NCBI GenBank assembly: GCA_022820995.1
Contig: JAJEEM010000029.1
Coordinates: 1-47,313 of the forward strand
Direction of reading: 5' to 3'
Origin: Gemmatimonadota bacterium
GTDB taxonomy: Bacteria > Gemmatimonadota > Gemmatimonadetes > Palauibacterales > Palauibacteraceae
DNA length: 47,313 nucleotides
Positions 7,128 through 15,751 of the stretch are shown here, piece after piece. Every line of letters starts with the position of its first letter. Position 1 is the stretch's first letter. A program made the translations under genes and the position numbers. The notes below the pieces were generated by a model. That model had not been told where the DNA came from. It worked only from the letters and a program-made list of their open reading frames with translations, and made no database searches.

Positions 7128-10100
7128 ATGCGCCATCACGATCACTCGCCGTCGCTCGGGATCTTCTTCTCGATCCTCCTCATTACCGCCCTGGCCTGTG
7201 CGGACCCGGGAGACGCCCCGGATCCCGACGCGCCCGCATGGATGGCGGGCGGTTCCGTTGACGCGTCGGTGCTCGAGGTGCTGGAGTGGCGACCGATCGG
7301 ACCGTGGCGGGGCGGCAAATCCATCGCCGGGGCCGGGCATCCGACGGAGCCCGGCGTGTTCTACATGGGGAGCACGAACGGGGGCGGCGTCTGGAAGACG
7401 GACGACGCCGGGGTAAGCTGGCACAACCTCTCCGACGGCTACTTCGGGACCACGACCGTCTCCTCGCTGGACATCTCGCAGTCCGATCCCGACATCCTCT
7501 ACGTCGGTACCGGGGACGTTTCGTTCCGCACCAACATCTCGCGCGGCGACGGGATCTACCGCTCCGATGACGCCGGCCGCACGTGGCGTAACATGGGGCT
7601 CGCGGACACCCGGAACCTCTCGGCGATCGAGGTCCACCCGCGCGACCCCGACGTCGTCTACGCCGCCTCGCACGGGCACGGGTTCATCCCGGACGAGAAC
7701 CGGGGCGTGTACCGCTCGCGCGACGGCGGCGAGACGTGGGAGCGCGTTCTCTACATCGATGACGAGACCGGGGTCATCGACCTCGTCATGGACCGGAGCG
7801 CGCCCGGCACGCTCTACGCGGCGACGTGGAACGGGCGGCGCTACCCGTGGACGATCCAGGATGCGGGAGCCCGCAACGGAATCTGGAAGTCCACCGACGG
7901 CGGGGACTCCTGGGAGGAGATCACAACGTCGCCCGGACTCCCGGCCGGACTCAAGGGCCGCATCGCGCTGGACATCTCCCAGTCGCGCCCGAACCGGGTC
8001 TGGGCGCTGATGACGGCGGAAGGGGACGGCACGGGCGGGCTCTACACGGCCGACGCGCCCGGCCAGGCGGACTGGAGGCCGTGCCGCGACTACTACTGCT
8101 CCGGCAACGGGCTCTACCGCTCGGAGGACGGCGGCGACACGTGGGCGCGGGTGGCCGACAACCCCAACTTCTTCCAGCGACCGTGGTATTACACGCACGT
8201 CGAGGCCGACCCCACGGACCCGGACGTCGTGTACGTGCTCAACACCTCGATCTGGAAGTCGACGGACGGGGGCGAGAGCTTCACCGCCCTCACCACGCTC
8301 CCGCACGGCGACCACCACGCGCTGTGGATCGACCCGACCGATGCGCGCCGCATGCTGGGCGGGGGCGACGGCGGCGCCACCGTGACGCTGAACGGCGGCC
8401 GCACCTGGTCTTCGGTCGAGAACCAGCCCACGGGGCAGATGTACAACGCCTCGGTGGACGACGACTTCCCCTACAACGTCTGCGCCCCACAGCAGGACAA
8501 CACGAGCATCTGCGTGCCCAGCCGCTCCGACGAGGGGGCGATCTGGGACTACCAGCGCTGGACGACGGCGGCGGCCGAGAACGGCGGGATCGCGGTCCAC
8601 CCCGACCGGCTCGACGTGAGCTACGGCGGCGACCACCACTGGATCGCGCGCGTGGACCGCTCGACCGGCGAGCGCCGCTGGATCAACGTGTGGGGCGAGA
8701 ACTACTACGGCACGGGCGAGGACCAGCTCCGCTACCGGCAGGTGTGGGACGTCAAGCTCTTCCTCTCGCCCCACGACCCGGACGTGATGTACACGGCGAC
8801 CCAGTACGTCCACCGCTCGACCGCTGAGGGGGAGAGCTGGGCGGACATCTCCCCCGACCTCACCCGTGCCGACGAGACCCGGTTCGAAGCGACGCTCCCG
8901 TCCGATCGTGGCGAGTACTGGGGCCTCACGCGCGAGAACGTGGGAATCGAGTGGTACGCGGCGATCGCGAGCATCGCGGAGTCGCCCGTGCGGGAAGGGG
9001 TCCTGTGGAGCGGCTCGAACGACGGGCTCGTGTACGTGTCGACGGACGGCGGCGGGAACTGGGAGGACGTCACCCCGCCGGACATGGAGGCCGACACCTG
9101 GGTGAGCGTCATCGAGCCCTCGCGCCACGATCCGGCGGCGGCCTACGTGTCCGCGAACCGGCACATGATGGGGGACGACGCCCCGTCGGTGTGGGCGACC
9201 TCGGACTACGGGGCCACGTGGCGCCGCATCGACGCGGGGTTCCCGGAGGACGACTTCGTGTGGGTGGTGCGGGAGGACGAGGAGCAGCCCGGACTCCTGT
9301 ACGCCGGCGCGGAGTGGAGCGGGGTGTGGGTGAGCCTCGATGACGGGGAGAACTGGCACTCGCTGCGTCTCAACCTGCCGGTCACGCCGGTCCGCGACCT
9401 CAAGCTGAAGGAAGGCGACGTCGTCGCAGCCACGCACGGGCGCGCCCACTGGATCCTGGATGACATCTCGCCGCTGCGGCAGTTGGCGGCCGCGGATGTG
9501 ACGATCCGCGCCGACGGTGGCGGGCCGAGCGCCGAGGACGGAGTTCGGCTCTTCACGCCGCGCCCCACGATCCGCTTCCGGGAGACGGTGACCCGGGCCA
9601 CGTTCGGCGGCCTCTTCATGCCGAATCCGCCGAGCGGCGTCGTGCTCCGCTACTACCTGCCCCAGGTCCCCGAGGGTGAGGTCCGGCTCTCGATCCACGA
9701 GGCGGGCGACGGCGAGACCGAAGGGGAGGAGATCCGCACCTTCTCGAGCCTGGGCGTCGCTCCCGAGCCGGGGCCGGATCCGATCGATCCGGCAGACCTG
9801 GTGGAACCCGGGCTTCCCGCCGAATCCGGGGCGAACGCCTTCGAGTGGGACATGCGCTATCCGGAGCCCGTCGACTGGGTTCCGAAGACGCTGTACCGGC
9901 ACCGCGATCCGTACGGGCCGCTGGCGCCCCCGGGCCGCTACGAGGCGCGGCTGACGGTGGACGGCTAGACGTTCACGGTCCCGTTCGAACTCGTGCCGGA
10001 CCCGCGCGTGACGACGCCGCAGGCCGAGTTCGACGAACAGTTCGGCTTCCTGATGGCGATCCGGGAGAAGATCGGCGAAAACCACCGCGCGGTATCCCGC

Positions 10101-10475
10101 ATCCACAGTTTGCGGCGCCGGATCGTGGAGGCGATCGAGGCCGCGGGGGGGACGGAGGGCGCGGCCGACATCGCTCGCGCCGGGGCCGAACTCGACGCTC
10201 GGCTGTGGGAGATCGAGGACCAGCTGCGCCAGTTCCGGCCCTCGCGGCAACACCGCGCCAAGCAGGAACTCATCAACTGGCCCGTCCGCCTCGACGACAA
10301 GTTCGCGAAGCTGCTCGAGCACGCCGAAGCGTCGGACGCAGCCCCGACCTCGCGCGACCGCATGCTGTTCGACGACCTGTCCGAACGTCAGGAGGAACAG
10401 ATCGAGACCCTCGGGTTCATAGAGGAAGGCGAAGCCACGCGCTTCTTCGACCAGGCCAACCCCGGGGGGCCCTGA
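7128..10475 (+). pseudogene. Asp-box (VPS10/sialidase-like) propeller lipoprotein, interrupted by in-frame TAG
   Basis: The N-terminus FFSILLITALAC is a lipoprotein signal with the lipobox Cys at about residue 24. The body holds at least ten Asp-box motifs of the form S-x-D-x-G-x-T-W (for example SDDAGRTWRN, SRDGGETWER, SEDGGDTWAR, STDGGGNWED), giving a large beta-propeller seen in surface 'glycosyl hydrolase BNR' or VPS10-domain proteins. The frame runs to a TAG at 9966-9968 inside VDG*TFTVPFELVPDPRV and then continues in the same frame to 10475 with a helical C-terminal domain normal for the family. The whole would be about 1,115 codons. The first part alone encodes 946 residues and may still be made. 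A nonsense mutation, readthrough or a base error are all possible. No enzymatic activity can be assigned. Confidence 0.8.
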
Positions 10476-10476
10476 C

Positions 10477-11231
10477 ATGCTTCGGATCGCCGTCTCAGCG
10501 ATCATTTCCTTCGCGTGGGCGGTGTCTGCCGGAGCGCAAACCACCGAACTGCATCTGGTGGAGGAACTGCGCCTCGGACGCTTCGACGGGTCGGGACCCG
10601 ATGTCTTCGCGGATATCCACGATCTCGCCAGTTCCCTGCTCAGCTAACATGGGACGAAGGACGTGGCCTCCTGTGGATCGACGACCTCATGTTTCTCTCG
10701 GTTGTGGATTCGCTCGGGATGGAGCATGCGCGGGACACGCGACTGCCAAGAGGCGACCTCGGCCCGGCTCTCCCGGCTGTGATGGCAACCATTGTGACGG
10801 CTGTCGACCGGCACGGCCGGATATACGAACAACAGTTCAGATCGGTCGGCGATTCCACGTACAGCTACGTCGCCGGAGGTGCGGTGACGCGGGACTATGC
10901 GATATCCGGTGACACGCTCTATCTCGACGCGCGCGTGGTTGTACAAAGTGGCCCACCGCAGACAAGCCGAAGTCGGAGTCGTCGTGGAGCTGGGACGATG
11001 ACCCTGACCATGATGCGACCCGAGCGCGACCATGTCGCGTGGTCTATCTCGCCCGAGGGTACGGTCTGGCTTGCCGACCTTGATCGACCCCGGCTGCATG
11101 AACTGACCATCGCAGGCGATACGCTCCGTACACTGGACGTTCCGTGGGAGGGTCCATCGGAACTGGACATCTCGCCCCGACCCCGGGCGCAGATCGAAGC
11201 GTCAGGTATAGCGCCGCCGCTCGATATGTGA
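10477..11231 (+). pseudogene. Decayed secreted six-bladed beta-propeller protein
   Basis: A start at ATG 10477, one base after the preceding stop, gives a signal peptide (LRIAVSAIISFAWAVSAGAQ) and ELRLGRFDGSGPDVFADIHD, then the frame ends at TAA 10645-10647. Propeller-like sequence resumes in a different frame with LTWDEGRGLLWIDD and runs to TGA 11231, including VTAVDRHGRIYEQQ and WSISPEGTVWLADLDR. The missing stretch between the parts corresponds to one or two blades, so an out-of-frame internal deletion near 10625-10640 is the simplest reading. The intact relatives are periplasmic or surface propellers of unknown function. No continuous product of useful length can be made. Confidence 0.65.
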
Positions 11232-11268
11232 CTTGATTGGTCTGAACGTTACGACTAGAATGGTCTTT

Positions 11269-11550
11269 ATGGATACGGTGTCGATTTCGGCCCTCAAGGC
11301 CAATCTCTCGCATTACCTCCGCCACGTCCGACGGGGCGGTGAGGTTCAGATCCTTGATCGCGGCGCGCCCGTCGCTCGGCTGGTGGCACCGGGCCCAGGG
11401 GACGAGGATGCCGTCCGCGACCGCCTCGTTCGCGAGGGCATCCTGCGCCCCGGCAGCCGACGCGCCGCATCGATTCTCGATGACCCGCCGCTGAATCTGT
11501 CGACGAGCATTTCGAAGGCACTGGACGAAGATCGGGCCGACCGGATTTGA
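11269..11550 (+). CDS. Phd/YefM-family antitoxin
   Basis: The 93-residue protein starts MDTVSISALKANLSHYL and continues GGEVQILDRGAPVARLV, the N-terminal DNA-binding fold of Phd/YefM antitoxins, which repress their own operon and neutralise the partner toxin through a flexible C-terminus (here PLNLSTSISKALDEDRADRI). An in-frame ATG at 11260 is an alternative start. The stop overlaps the toxin start by four bases (TTGA), the usual coupling for such pairs. The region just upstream is AT-richer than its surroundings, which fits an autoregulated promoter. Confidence 0.85.
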   Translation: MDTVSISALKANLSHYLRHVRRGGEVQILDRGAPVARLVAPGPGDEDAVRDRLVREGILRPGSRRAASILDDPPLNLSTSISKALDEDRADRI

Positions 11551-11981
11551 GGTATTGGGATGCCTCGGCGCTTGTCCCCCTCATGATCTCCGAGCCCGGT
11601 AGCCGATGGGCGCGGGCTTGGCTCACCGAAGACGATCGCGTCGTCACCTGGGCTTGGACGCGGACGGAAATCACGGGCGCGATCGAGAGGGTCGCTCGCG
11701 AAGGAACGCTGAACCGGCCGCAGCGTCGGGCGGCGCTCGACCGCCTCGAGAGTTTCGCCGCCGAATGGGACGAAGTGACGGATGTGCTTGCGGTGCGCGC
11801 CCGCGCGAACTCCGTGTTGGCGCGACACCCGCTCCGTGCCGCCGATGCCGGTCAGCTCGGTGCCGCCCTATTGGTGAACGAACTCGTCTCGGAGCCGTTG
11901 GTGTTCCTTTGCTTTGATCGCCGCCTCTGCGAGGCCGCCGAGCGGGAGGGTCTCCGAGTCGTCGAGACCGACGGCGTTTAG
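11547..11981 (+). CDS. vapC: PIN-domain toxin (VapC family)
   Basis: The 144-residue protein begins with RYWDASALVPL, where the Asp is the first PIN-domain catalytic acid; further acids occur in WTRTEITGAI, RAADAGQLGAAL and CFDRRL, giving the expected metal-binding cluster. VapC toxins are ribonucleases that cut tRNA or rRNA. The start is a TTG at 11547 overlapping the antitoxin stop; no ATG exists that would keep the first catalytic Asp. The stop TAG overlaps the convergent capA stop. Pairing of a Phd-type antitoxin with a PIN toxin is common. Confidence 0.88.
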   Translation: MRYWDASALVPLMISEPGSRWARAWLTEDDRVVTWAWTRTEITGAIERVAREGTLNRPQRRAALDRLESFAAEWDEVTDVLAVRARANSVLARHPLRAADAGQLGAALLVNELVSEPLVFLCFDRRLCEAAEREGLRVVETDGV

Positions 11982-13387
11982 CGTCGCCAGACGCCTACGC
12001 CGTTTTCGTAGACGATTTCGGTTCCGTACGGGCGTGACAGCTCGGCGAGGTGCTCGATGATCCTGCGACCCAGTTCCTCCGGCGCGATCCGGGGGGTGCC
12101 CCGCCGGCCCCGCGGCGCCTTCCAGCTCAGTTCGATGGGGTGGAAGATGATCTCGACCACCTCTTCTCCCTCGAAGGTCGCGACCGGGACCACGCTCTCG
12201 TACCACTCGGACCCGATGGGGAAGCCCGTCGTCGGGTTGCCGTCCTCGTCCACCTGGAAGCGCGTGTCGTAGATCTCCGAGGCGAGCCGGTCGAGCGGGA
12301 TCCCGTAGCGGTCGCGCTGGTCGGAGGGCATGGGGTCGATCGTCTCGTTCTGGAAGATGAAGTTCGCCAGCGAGTAGAAGATCGGCCGTCCCCTGTAGAT
12401 CTCCACGCCGCGCAACTGGTGCGGGCCGTGGATGATGAACGTGACCGCACCGGCGTCGATCGTCTGCCGCGCGAACTCCTCCATCCACGCCGGCGCCGTT
12501 ACGAAGGCGTTGCCGGGCTCGTGCGAGTGGCTGTTCACGACGACGTAGTCGGCCTGGTCCGTCGCGTTTCGCACCTCGTGCAGGACCCGCTCGCGGTCCT
12601 CGTCGTTCAGTGAGACGGTCGCGCGGTCCTCGTCGCCCGGGAACACGGTCTCGCCGAACACACGAACGGGCGCGTCCGCGTCGTCCGGCACGGTCGCGCC
12701 CTGCCGCCGGGCCACGTCCCGCAGCGCGGCCATCGTCTCCGGCGACCCCTCGTAGCGCGTGCTCAGCCGCAGCGGGTTCAGCCCCGGCCGTCCCTGCACG
12801 GTCGGCCCGGCCTTCCCGGCGCGCGACATGGGCGTGAAGGTGGACGCCATCCCGATGAGCGCGATCCGGCCCTTCGGCGTCTCGAGATACCCGGGACGGC
12901 TGGCCCAGCCGAGGTTCTCGCCCGTTCCCGAGTGGATGAGGCCCCAATCGTCCATCAGCCGGTTCGTGAGGCGCATGCCCTCGACCCCGTAGTCCGTCGA
13001 GTGGTTGTTCGCCCGGTTGTAGAGGTTGAACCCCATATCCACGAGATCCTTCAGCGTCTCCGGCGAACCCACCTCGTAATTCCCGCCGTTCTCCGCCGCC
13101 GGCCAGCCGGTGAACTCCTGCAGGCGGAAGACCGACTGCTCGAGGTTCAGGAAGGCGGCGTCCGTCGCGCGGATGATGTTGGCGAGGTCGTGGAAGCCCG
13201 GATCGCCGGGATGATCGAACGGCGCCGTGCGGCGGTTCATGATCACGTCCCCCACGGCGGACAGCGTCCAGCGGGTCTCCGAGTCGATGGGCGAACGGCT
13301 CTGCGCCCGGATCTCCGTCCCGACGGCCGGTGCCAGAGCGGCGAGAGACAGAACGAAGCAGAGAGCGAGACGAGTGGTACGGCGCAT
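11978..13387 (-). CDS. CapA-family secreted metallophosphatase-like protein
   Basis: The 469-residue product has a Sec signal peptide (LALCFVLSLAALAPAVG) and then the CapA/poly-gamma-glutamate biosynthesis domain: LSAVGDVIMNR, FLNLEQSVF, YNRANNHSTDYG, VVVNSHSHEPG and IIHGPHQLRGVEIYRGRPIFYSLANFIF are family landmarks, with the Asp, Asn and His residues of a calcineurin-like metal site. CapA-type proteins take part in poly-gamma-glutamate export or remodelling, but most environmental members have unknown substrates and no pgsBC genes are present here. ATG 13387 is preceded by AGGAGG with good spacing; the frame is open further upstream but without family similarity. The gene is monocistronic and convergent with the toxin gene. 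Confidence 0.85.
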   Translation of the reverse strand: MRRTTRLALCFVLSLAALAPAVGTEIRAQSRSPIDSETRWTLSAVGDVIMNRRTAPFDHPGDPGFHDLANIIRATDAAFLNLEQSVFRLQEFTGWPAAENGGNYEVGSPETLKDLVDMGFNLYNRANNHSTDYGVEGMRLTNRLMDDWGLIHSGTGENLGWASRPGYLETPKGRIALIGMASTFTPMSRAGKAGPTVQGRPGLNPLRLSTRYEGSPETMAALRDVARRQGATVPDDADAPVRVFGETVFPGDEDRATVSLNDEDRERVLHEVRNATDQADYVVVNSHSHEPGNAFVTAPAWMEEFARQTIDAGAVTFIIHGPHQLRGVEIYRGRPIFYSLANFIFQNETIDPMPSDQRDRYGIPLDRLASEIYDTRFQVDEDGNPTTGFPIGSEWYESVVPVATFEGEEVVEIIFHPIELSWKAPRGRRGTPRIAPEELGRRIIEHLAELSRPYGTEIVYENGVGVWRR

Positions 13388-13544
13388 GGGGTCCTCCTGG
13401 TGACGTGCCGGGCATCCAAGCCTCTCGCCAACGTACGGAGAAAACCGATCCGCGCGCATGCGCCTGCGGCCGGAGGATACTTGTGGACTCGCGATCGGAA
13501 GGTCGGAGCGACACGATATCGGTTCGATTCTATGCGTCATTTAA

Positions 13545-13578
13545 GGCGCGTTATACGATCATTTGCAATTTACGCGCC
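13545..13578. promoter_or_regulatory. Inverted repeat upstream of the XRE regulator
   Basis: GGCGCGT at 13545-13551 and ACGCGCC at 13572-13578 form 7-bp inverted arms whose centres are 27 bp apart, with an AT-rich spacer (TTATACGATCATTTGCAATT). It lies 28 bases before the XRE start and resembles an autoregulatory operator over a promoter. The spacer contains TATACG as a weak -10 candidate. Confidence 0.4.
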
Positions 13579-13605
13579 ATGTTTTGCGGATTGGAGGATC
13601 GGCAC

Positions 13606-13914
13606 ATGGGAGCCATCATCTCAACGAGCCGTACACCGGATGTGCTGCGGGAAATCGGTGCGCGCCTGAAGACGCTACGCCTGCGCCAGAACCTTCGCGT
13701 GAAGGATCTCGCCAGCCGCGCCGGTGTGGGGGCGCGCACCATCGACCGGATGGAGGCCGGGCACAGCGTGGGCACCGACAAGCTGGTGCGGGTCATGCGG
13801 GGGCTCGGGCGGCTCCAGGCGTTCGAGGCCTTTATCCCGCTGCCGGAACCATCTCCCTATGAGATCGAGCGTTTGAGAGGCAAGCTGCGCCAACGAGCAT
13901 CGCGCCGGACCTAG
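13606..13914 (+). CDS. XRE-family helix-turn-helix regulator (HipB-like, no partner gene)
   Basis: The 102-residue protein contains a helix-turn-helix of the XRE/HipB type: IGARLKTLRLRQNLRVKDLASRAGV is followed by ARTIDRMEAGHSVGTDKLVRVMRGLG (separate helices). ATG 13606 is preceded by GGAGG with 8-base spacing. Related regulators are often encoded before a HipA kinase toxin, but no hipA-like frame follows; a TetR gene comes next, 132 bases away. It could be an orphan antitoxin or a stand-alone repressor. The inverted repeat just upstream may be its own operator. Confidence 0.8.
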   Translation: MGAIISTSRTPDVLREIGARLKTLRLRQNLRVKDLASRAGVGARTIDRMEAGHSVGTDKLVRVMRGLGRLQAFEAFIPLPEPSPYEIERLRGKLRQRASRRT

Positions 13915-13967
13915 CCGCAGGAGTGGGAGATCGGCCTCAGCGGTTCATGACGACCTGACGCCGGACG

Positions 13968-13984
13968 ACCGGCTCCCCGCCGGT
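13968..13984. terminator. Weak hairpin after the XRE gene
   Basis: ACCGGC and GCCGGT form a 6-bp stem around a TCCCC loop. There is no T-run, and the last base overlaps the TTGACA of the TetR promoter, so terminator function is doubtful. Confidence 0.2.
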
Positions 13985-14022
13985 TGACAATGCCAGCTAC
14001 ATCGACGAGACTTTAGCGTCTC
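13984..14022 (+). promoter_or_regulatory. Promoter and operator of the TetR / membrane protein / hydroxylase operon
   Basis: A perfect -35 hexamer TTGACA lies at 13984-13989. Seventeen bases further, where the -10 should be, stands the inverted repeat GAGAC-N6-GTCTC (14007-14022). A repressor bound there would block the promoter, the usual arrangement for TetR-family autoregulation. The -10 itself is poor, so the promoter call rests on the -35 and position. Confidence 0.45.
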
Positions 14023-14046
14023 ATTCAGGACGAGAGCGTATCTCCC

Positions 14047-14619
14047 ATGGCGCTGGCGACAAGAGAACGGATCCTCGAGGCGGCCGGCGGGACGCTGTCG
14101 CGGAATCCGAACGCCTCACTCGACCAGATCGCGGTCGAAGCGCGGGTCGGGCGAGCGACCGTCTTCCGTCACTTCGAGAGCCGTGCGGGGCTGCTCAAGG
14201 CGCTGGCCGGCCGAGCCATCGCCGAGACGGACAGGGCGACCCGGCTGGCCGCGGCGGATGCGCGCACCGCTACCGATGCCCTGAGGCTGATCACGCAGGC
14301 CGTTGTCGGCGCCGGCGAGTCGTTTCGTTTCCTGGACTCGGCCGCCGAGCTCTACGACGAGCCGGAGATCGTCGAAGCCTACCAGCGGCAGATGTCCGAG
14401 TTGGCGGACCTGGTTGAAGCCACGAGGCGGGAAGGCTTCATTCGACCCGATCTCCCCACCGCGTGGGTGGTGGCAAGTATCGATGGATTGATATGGGCCG
14501 CGTGCCGAGCCGTCGGCGACGGGGAACTCGGTGTGGTTCAGGCGCAGGATCTCGTGTGGGAAACCATCGCGGATGGGCTTTCGACCGAAGGGGCCAGGGA
14601 GGATCGCGATGCCGAATAG
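14047..14619 (+). CDS. TetR-family transcriptional repressor
   Basis: The 190-residue protein starts MALATRERILEAA and has the TetR helix-turn-helix in SLDQIAVEARVGRATVFRHF, followed by an all-helical ligand-binding domain (residues about 65-185) with no recognisable ligand signature. Such repressors respond to small hydrophobic molecules. Its 3' end overlaps the small membrane protein gene, and a fatty-acid-hydroxylase gene follows, so it probably controls a lipid-modifying operon including itself. The inverted repeat at 14007-14022 is the best operator candidate. Confidence 0.85.
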   Translation: MALATRERILEAAGGTLSRNPNASLDQIAVEARVGRATVFRHFESRAGLLKALAGRAIAETDRATRLAAADARTATDALRLITQAVVGAGESFRFLDSAAELYDEPEIVEAYQRQMSELADLVEATRREGFIRPDLPTAWVVASIDGLIWAACRAVGDGELGVVQAQDLVWETIADGLSTEGAREDRDAE

Positions 14620-14851
14620 GCCGAACAGGCATAACCGACTGCCGTTTCCGGCACAGATCCTGACGACCGCGATCATCGTGCTTGCCTTTGTGGGGGCGGC
14701 GCGCCTGGCGAGTTCCTAAGAAGACTCCAGAGCGTTCGACGAGGCGGCGGAGCAGACGCGTTTCCAGTTCGAAGGCGCGGCTCGAGGGGTCGGAGCGGCC
14801 GATCGGGCGAACGATGAGATCCCGGTGCCGCTGGAGCATGAGGAGCCATGA
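14609..14851 (+). pseudogene. Small single-helix membrane protein, interrupted by in-frame TAA
   Basis: ATG 14609, preceded by GGGAGG, encodes a basic N-terminus (PNRPNRHNR) and one transmembrane helix (ILTTAIIVLAFVGAARLA), then a TAA at 14717-14719. The same frame continues without a stop as EDSRAFDEAAEQTRFQFEG and an acidic tail ending EIPVPLEHEEP, with a TGA at 14849-14851 that overlaps the ATG of the hydroxylase gene exactly as in other junctions of this window. This makes an original protein of about 80 residues likely, with a short N-terminal anchor and a soluble tail. As it stands only a 36-residue peptide would be made. It overlaps the tetR 3' end by 11 bases. I do not recognise the family. 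Confidence 0.6.
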
Positions 14852-15729
14852 TGGAGGCCATCACGAGGGCGCTCAACTGGGATGCGGTCATGGGCTGGTT
14901 CCATGTGTTGAACGATCTCAGCCTGGTCTACGTGGTCATCCCCTTCTTCTTCGTCGAACTCGTCCGCTACGCCTTCCTCAAGCGCCTGAGCTTCGACGTC
15001 ATCGGCGACTCGGTGGCGAACGTCATCACCTTCGTCTGTTTCGTGGCCATCGAGTACGCGCTCGGTATCCTCTTCGTCACGAAGCTCTACTTCTGGATCT
15101 ACGCTAACTTCAGCCTGGTCCACCTGTCTCTGAACTGGGTCACGATCGTGACCTGTGTCCTGCTGGCCGATCTCATGTACTACTGGGATCACCGCATGAT
15201 GCACCGAATCGGCGTCGGCTGGGCCACGCACACCGTGCACCACAGCTCACCCCACTTCAACATGTCGGTGGCCTACCGCTTCGGCCCCCTGGACGCCGTG
15301 TTCCCGCTTCTCTTCTCCTTTCCCATCGTCATGCTGGGATATCACCCGATCCTGGTGCTGCTGTCGGAGGTTCTCGTCCAGCAGTTCCAGGCGATCCTGC
15401 ACACGGAGGCGATCCGAAAGCTGCCGCGACTGGTCGAATTCCTCTTCAACACACCGTCCCACCACAGGGTGCACCACGGCTCGAACCGGCAGTACTGCGA
15501 CAAGAACTACGCGGGCATGCTCATCATCTGGGATCGCATGTTCGGGACCTTCGAACCGGAGGTCGAGCCGGTGGAATACGGCGTCCGGCAGCCCATCAAC
15601 TCGAACAATCCCATCACCGTGTTCCTGCACGGCATCCAGCGCCTGATCGTGACGATCGTCCGGACGAGGGGCGTCGCGAACAAAGCGAGGGTACTGGTGA
15701 AGCCGCCGGGCTGGAGTGCGACGGACTAA
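14848..15729 (+). CDS. Sterol desaturase / fatty acid hydroxylase family membrane protein
   Basis: The 293-residue membrane protein has the histidine motifs of the di-iron fatty acid hydroxylase superfamily: DHRMMHR, THTVHHSSPHFN and NTPSHHRVHHGSN, followed by KNYAGMLIIWDRMFGTF. Several hydrophobic helices surround them. Members hydroxylate or desaturate sterols, fatty acids, carotenoids or alkylglycerols, using molecular oxygen at the membrane. ATG 14848 overlaps the upstream stop as ATGA; a second ATG follows immediately. It is the last gene of the TetR operon and converges on the CehA-like gene with a 22-base gap. The substrate cannot be inferred. Confidence 0.88.
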   Translation: MMEAITRALNWDAVMGWFHVLNDLSLVYVVIPFFFVELVRYAFLKRLSFDVIGDSVANVITFVCFVAIEYALGILFVTKLYFWIYANFSLVHLSLNWVTIVTCVLLADLMYYWDHRMMHRIGVGWATHTVHHSSPHFNMSVAYRFGPLDAVFPLLFSFPIVMLGYHPILVLLSEVLVQQFQAILHTEAIRKLPRLVEFLFNTPSHHRVHHGSNRQYCDKNYAGMLIIWDRMFGTFEPEVEPVEYGVRQPINSNNPITVFLHGIQRLIVTIVRTRGVANKARVLVKPPGWSATD

Positions 15730-15751
15730 CCGTCCGTGGCAAACCCCTGCG

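Noticed and set aside
6840..10544. A 1,234-codon open frame on the minus strand
   Set aside because: It is antisense to the Asp-box propeller gene, with repetitive Val/Arg/Gly-rich sequence typical of high-GC shadows.
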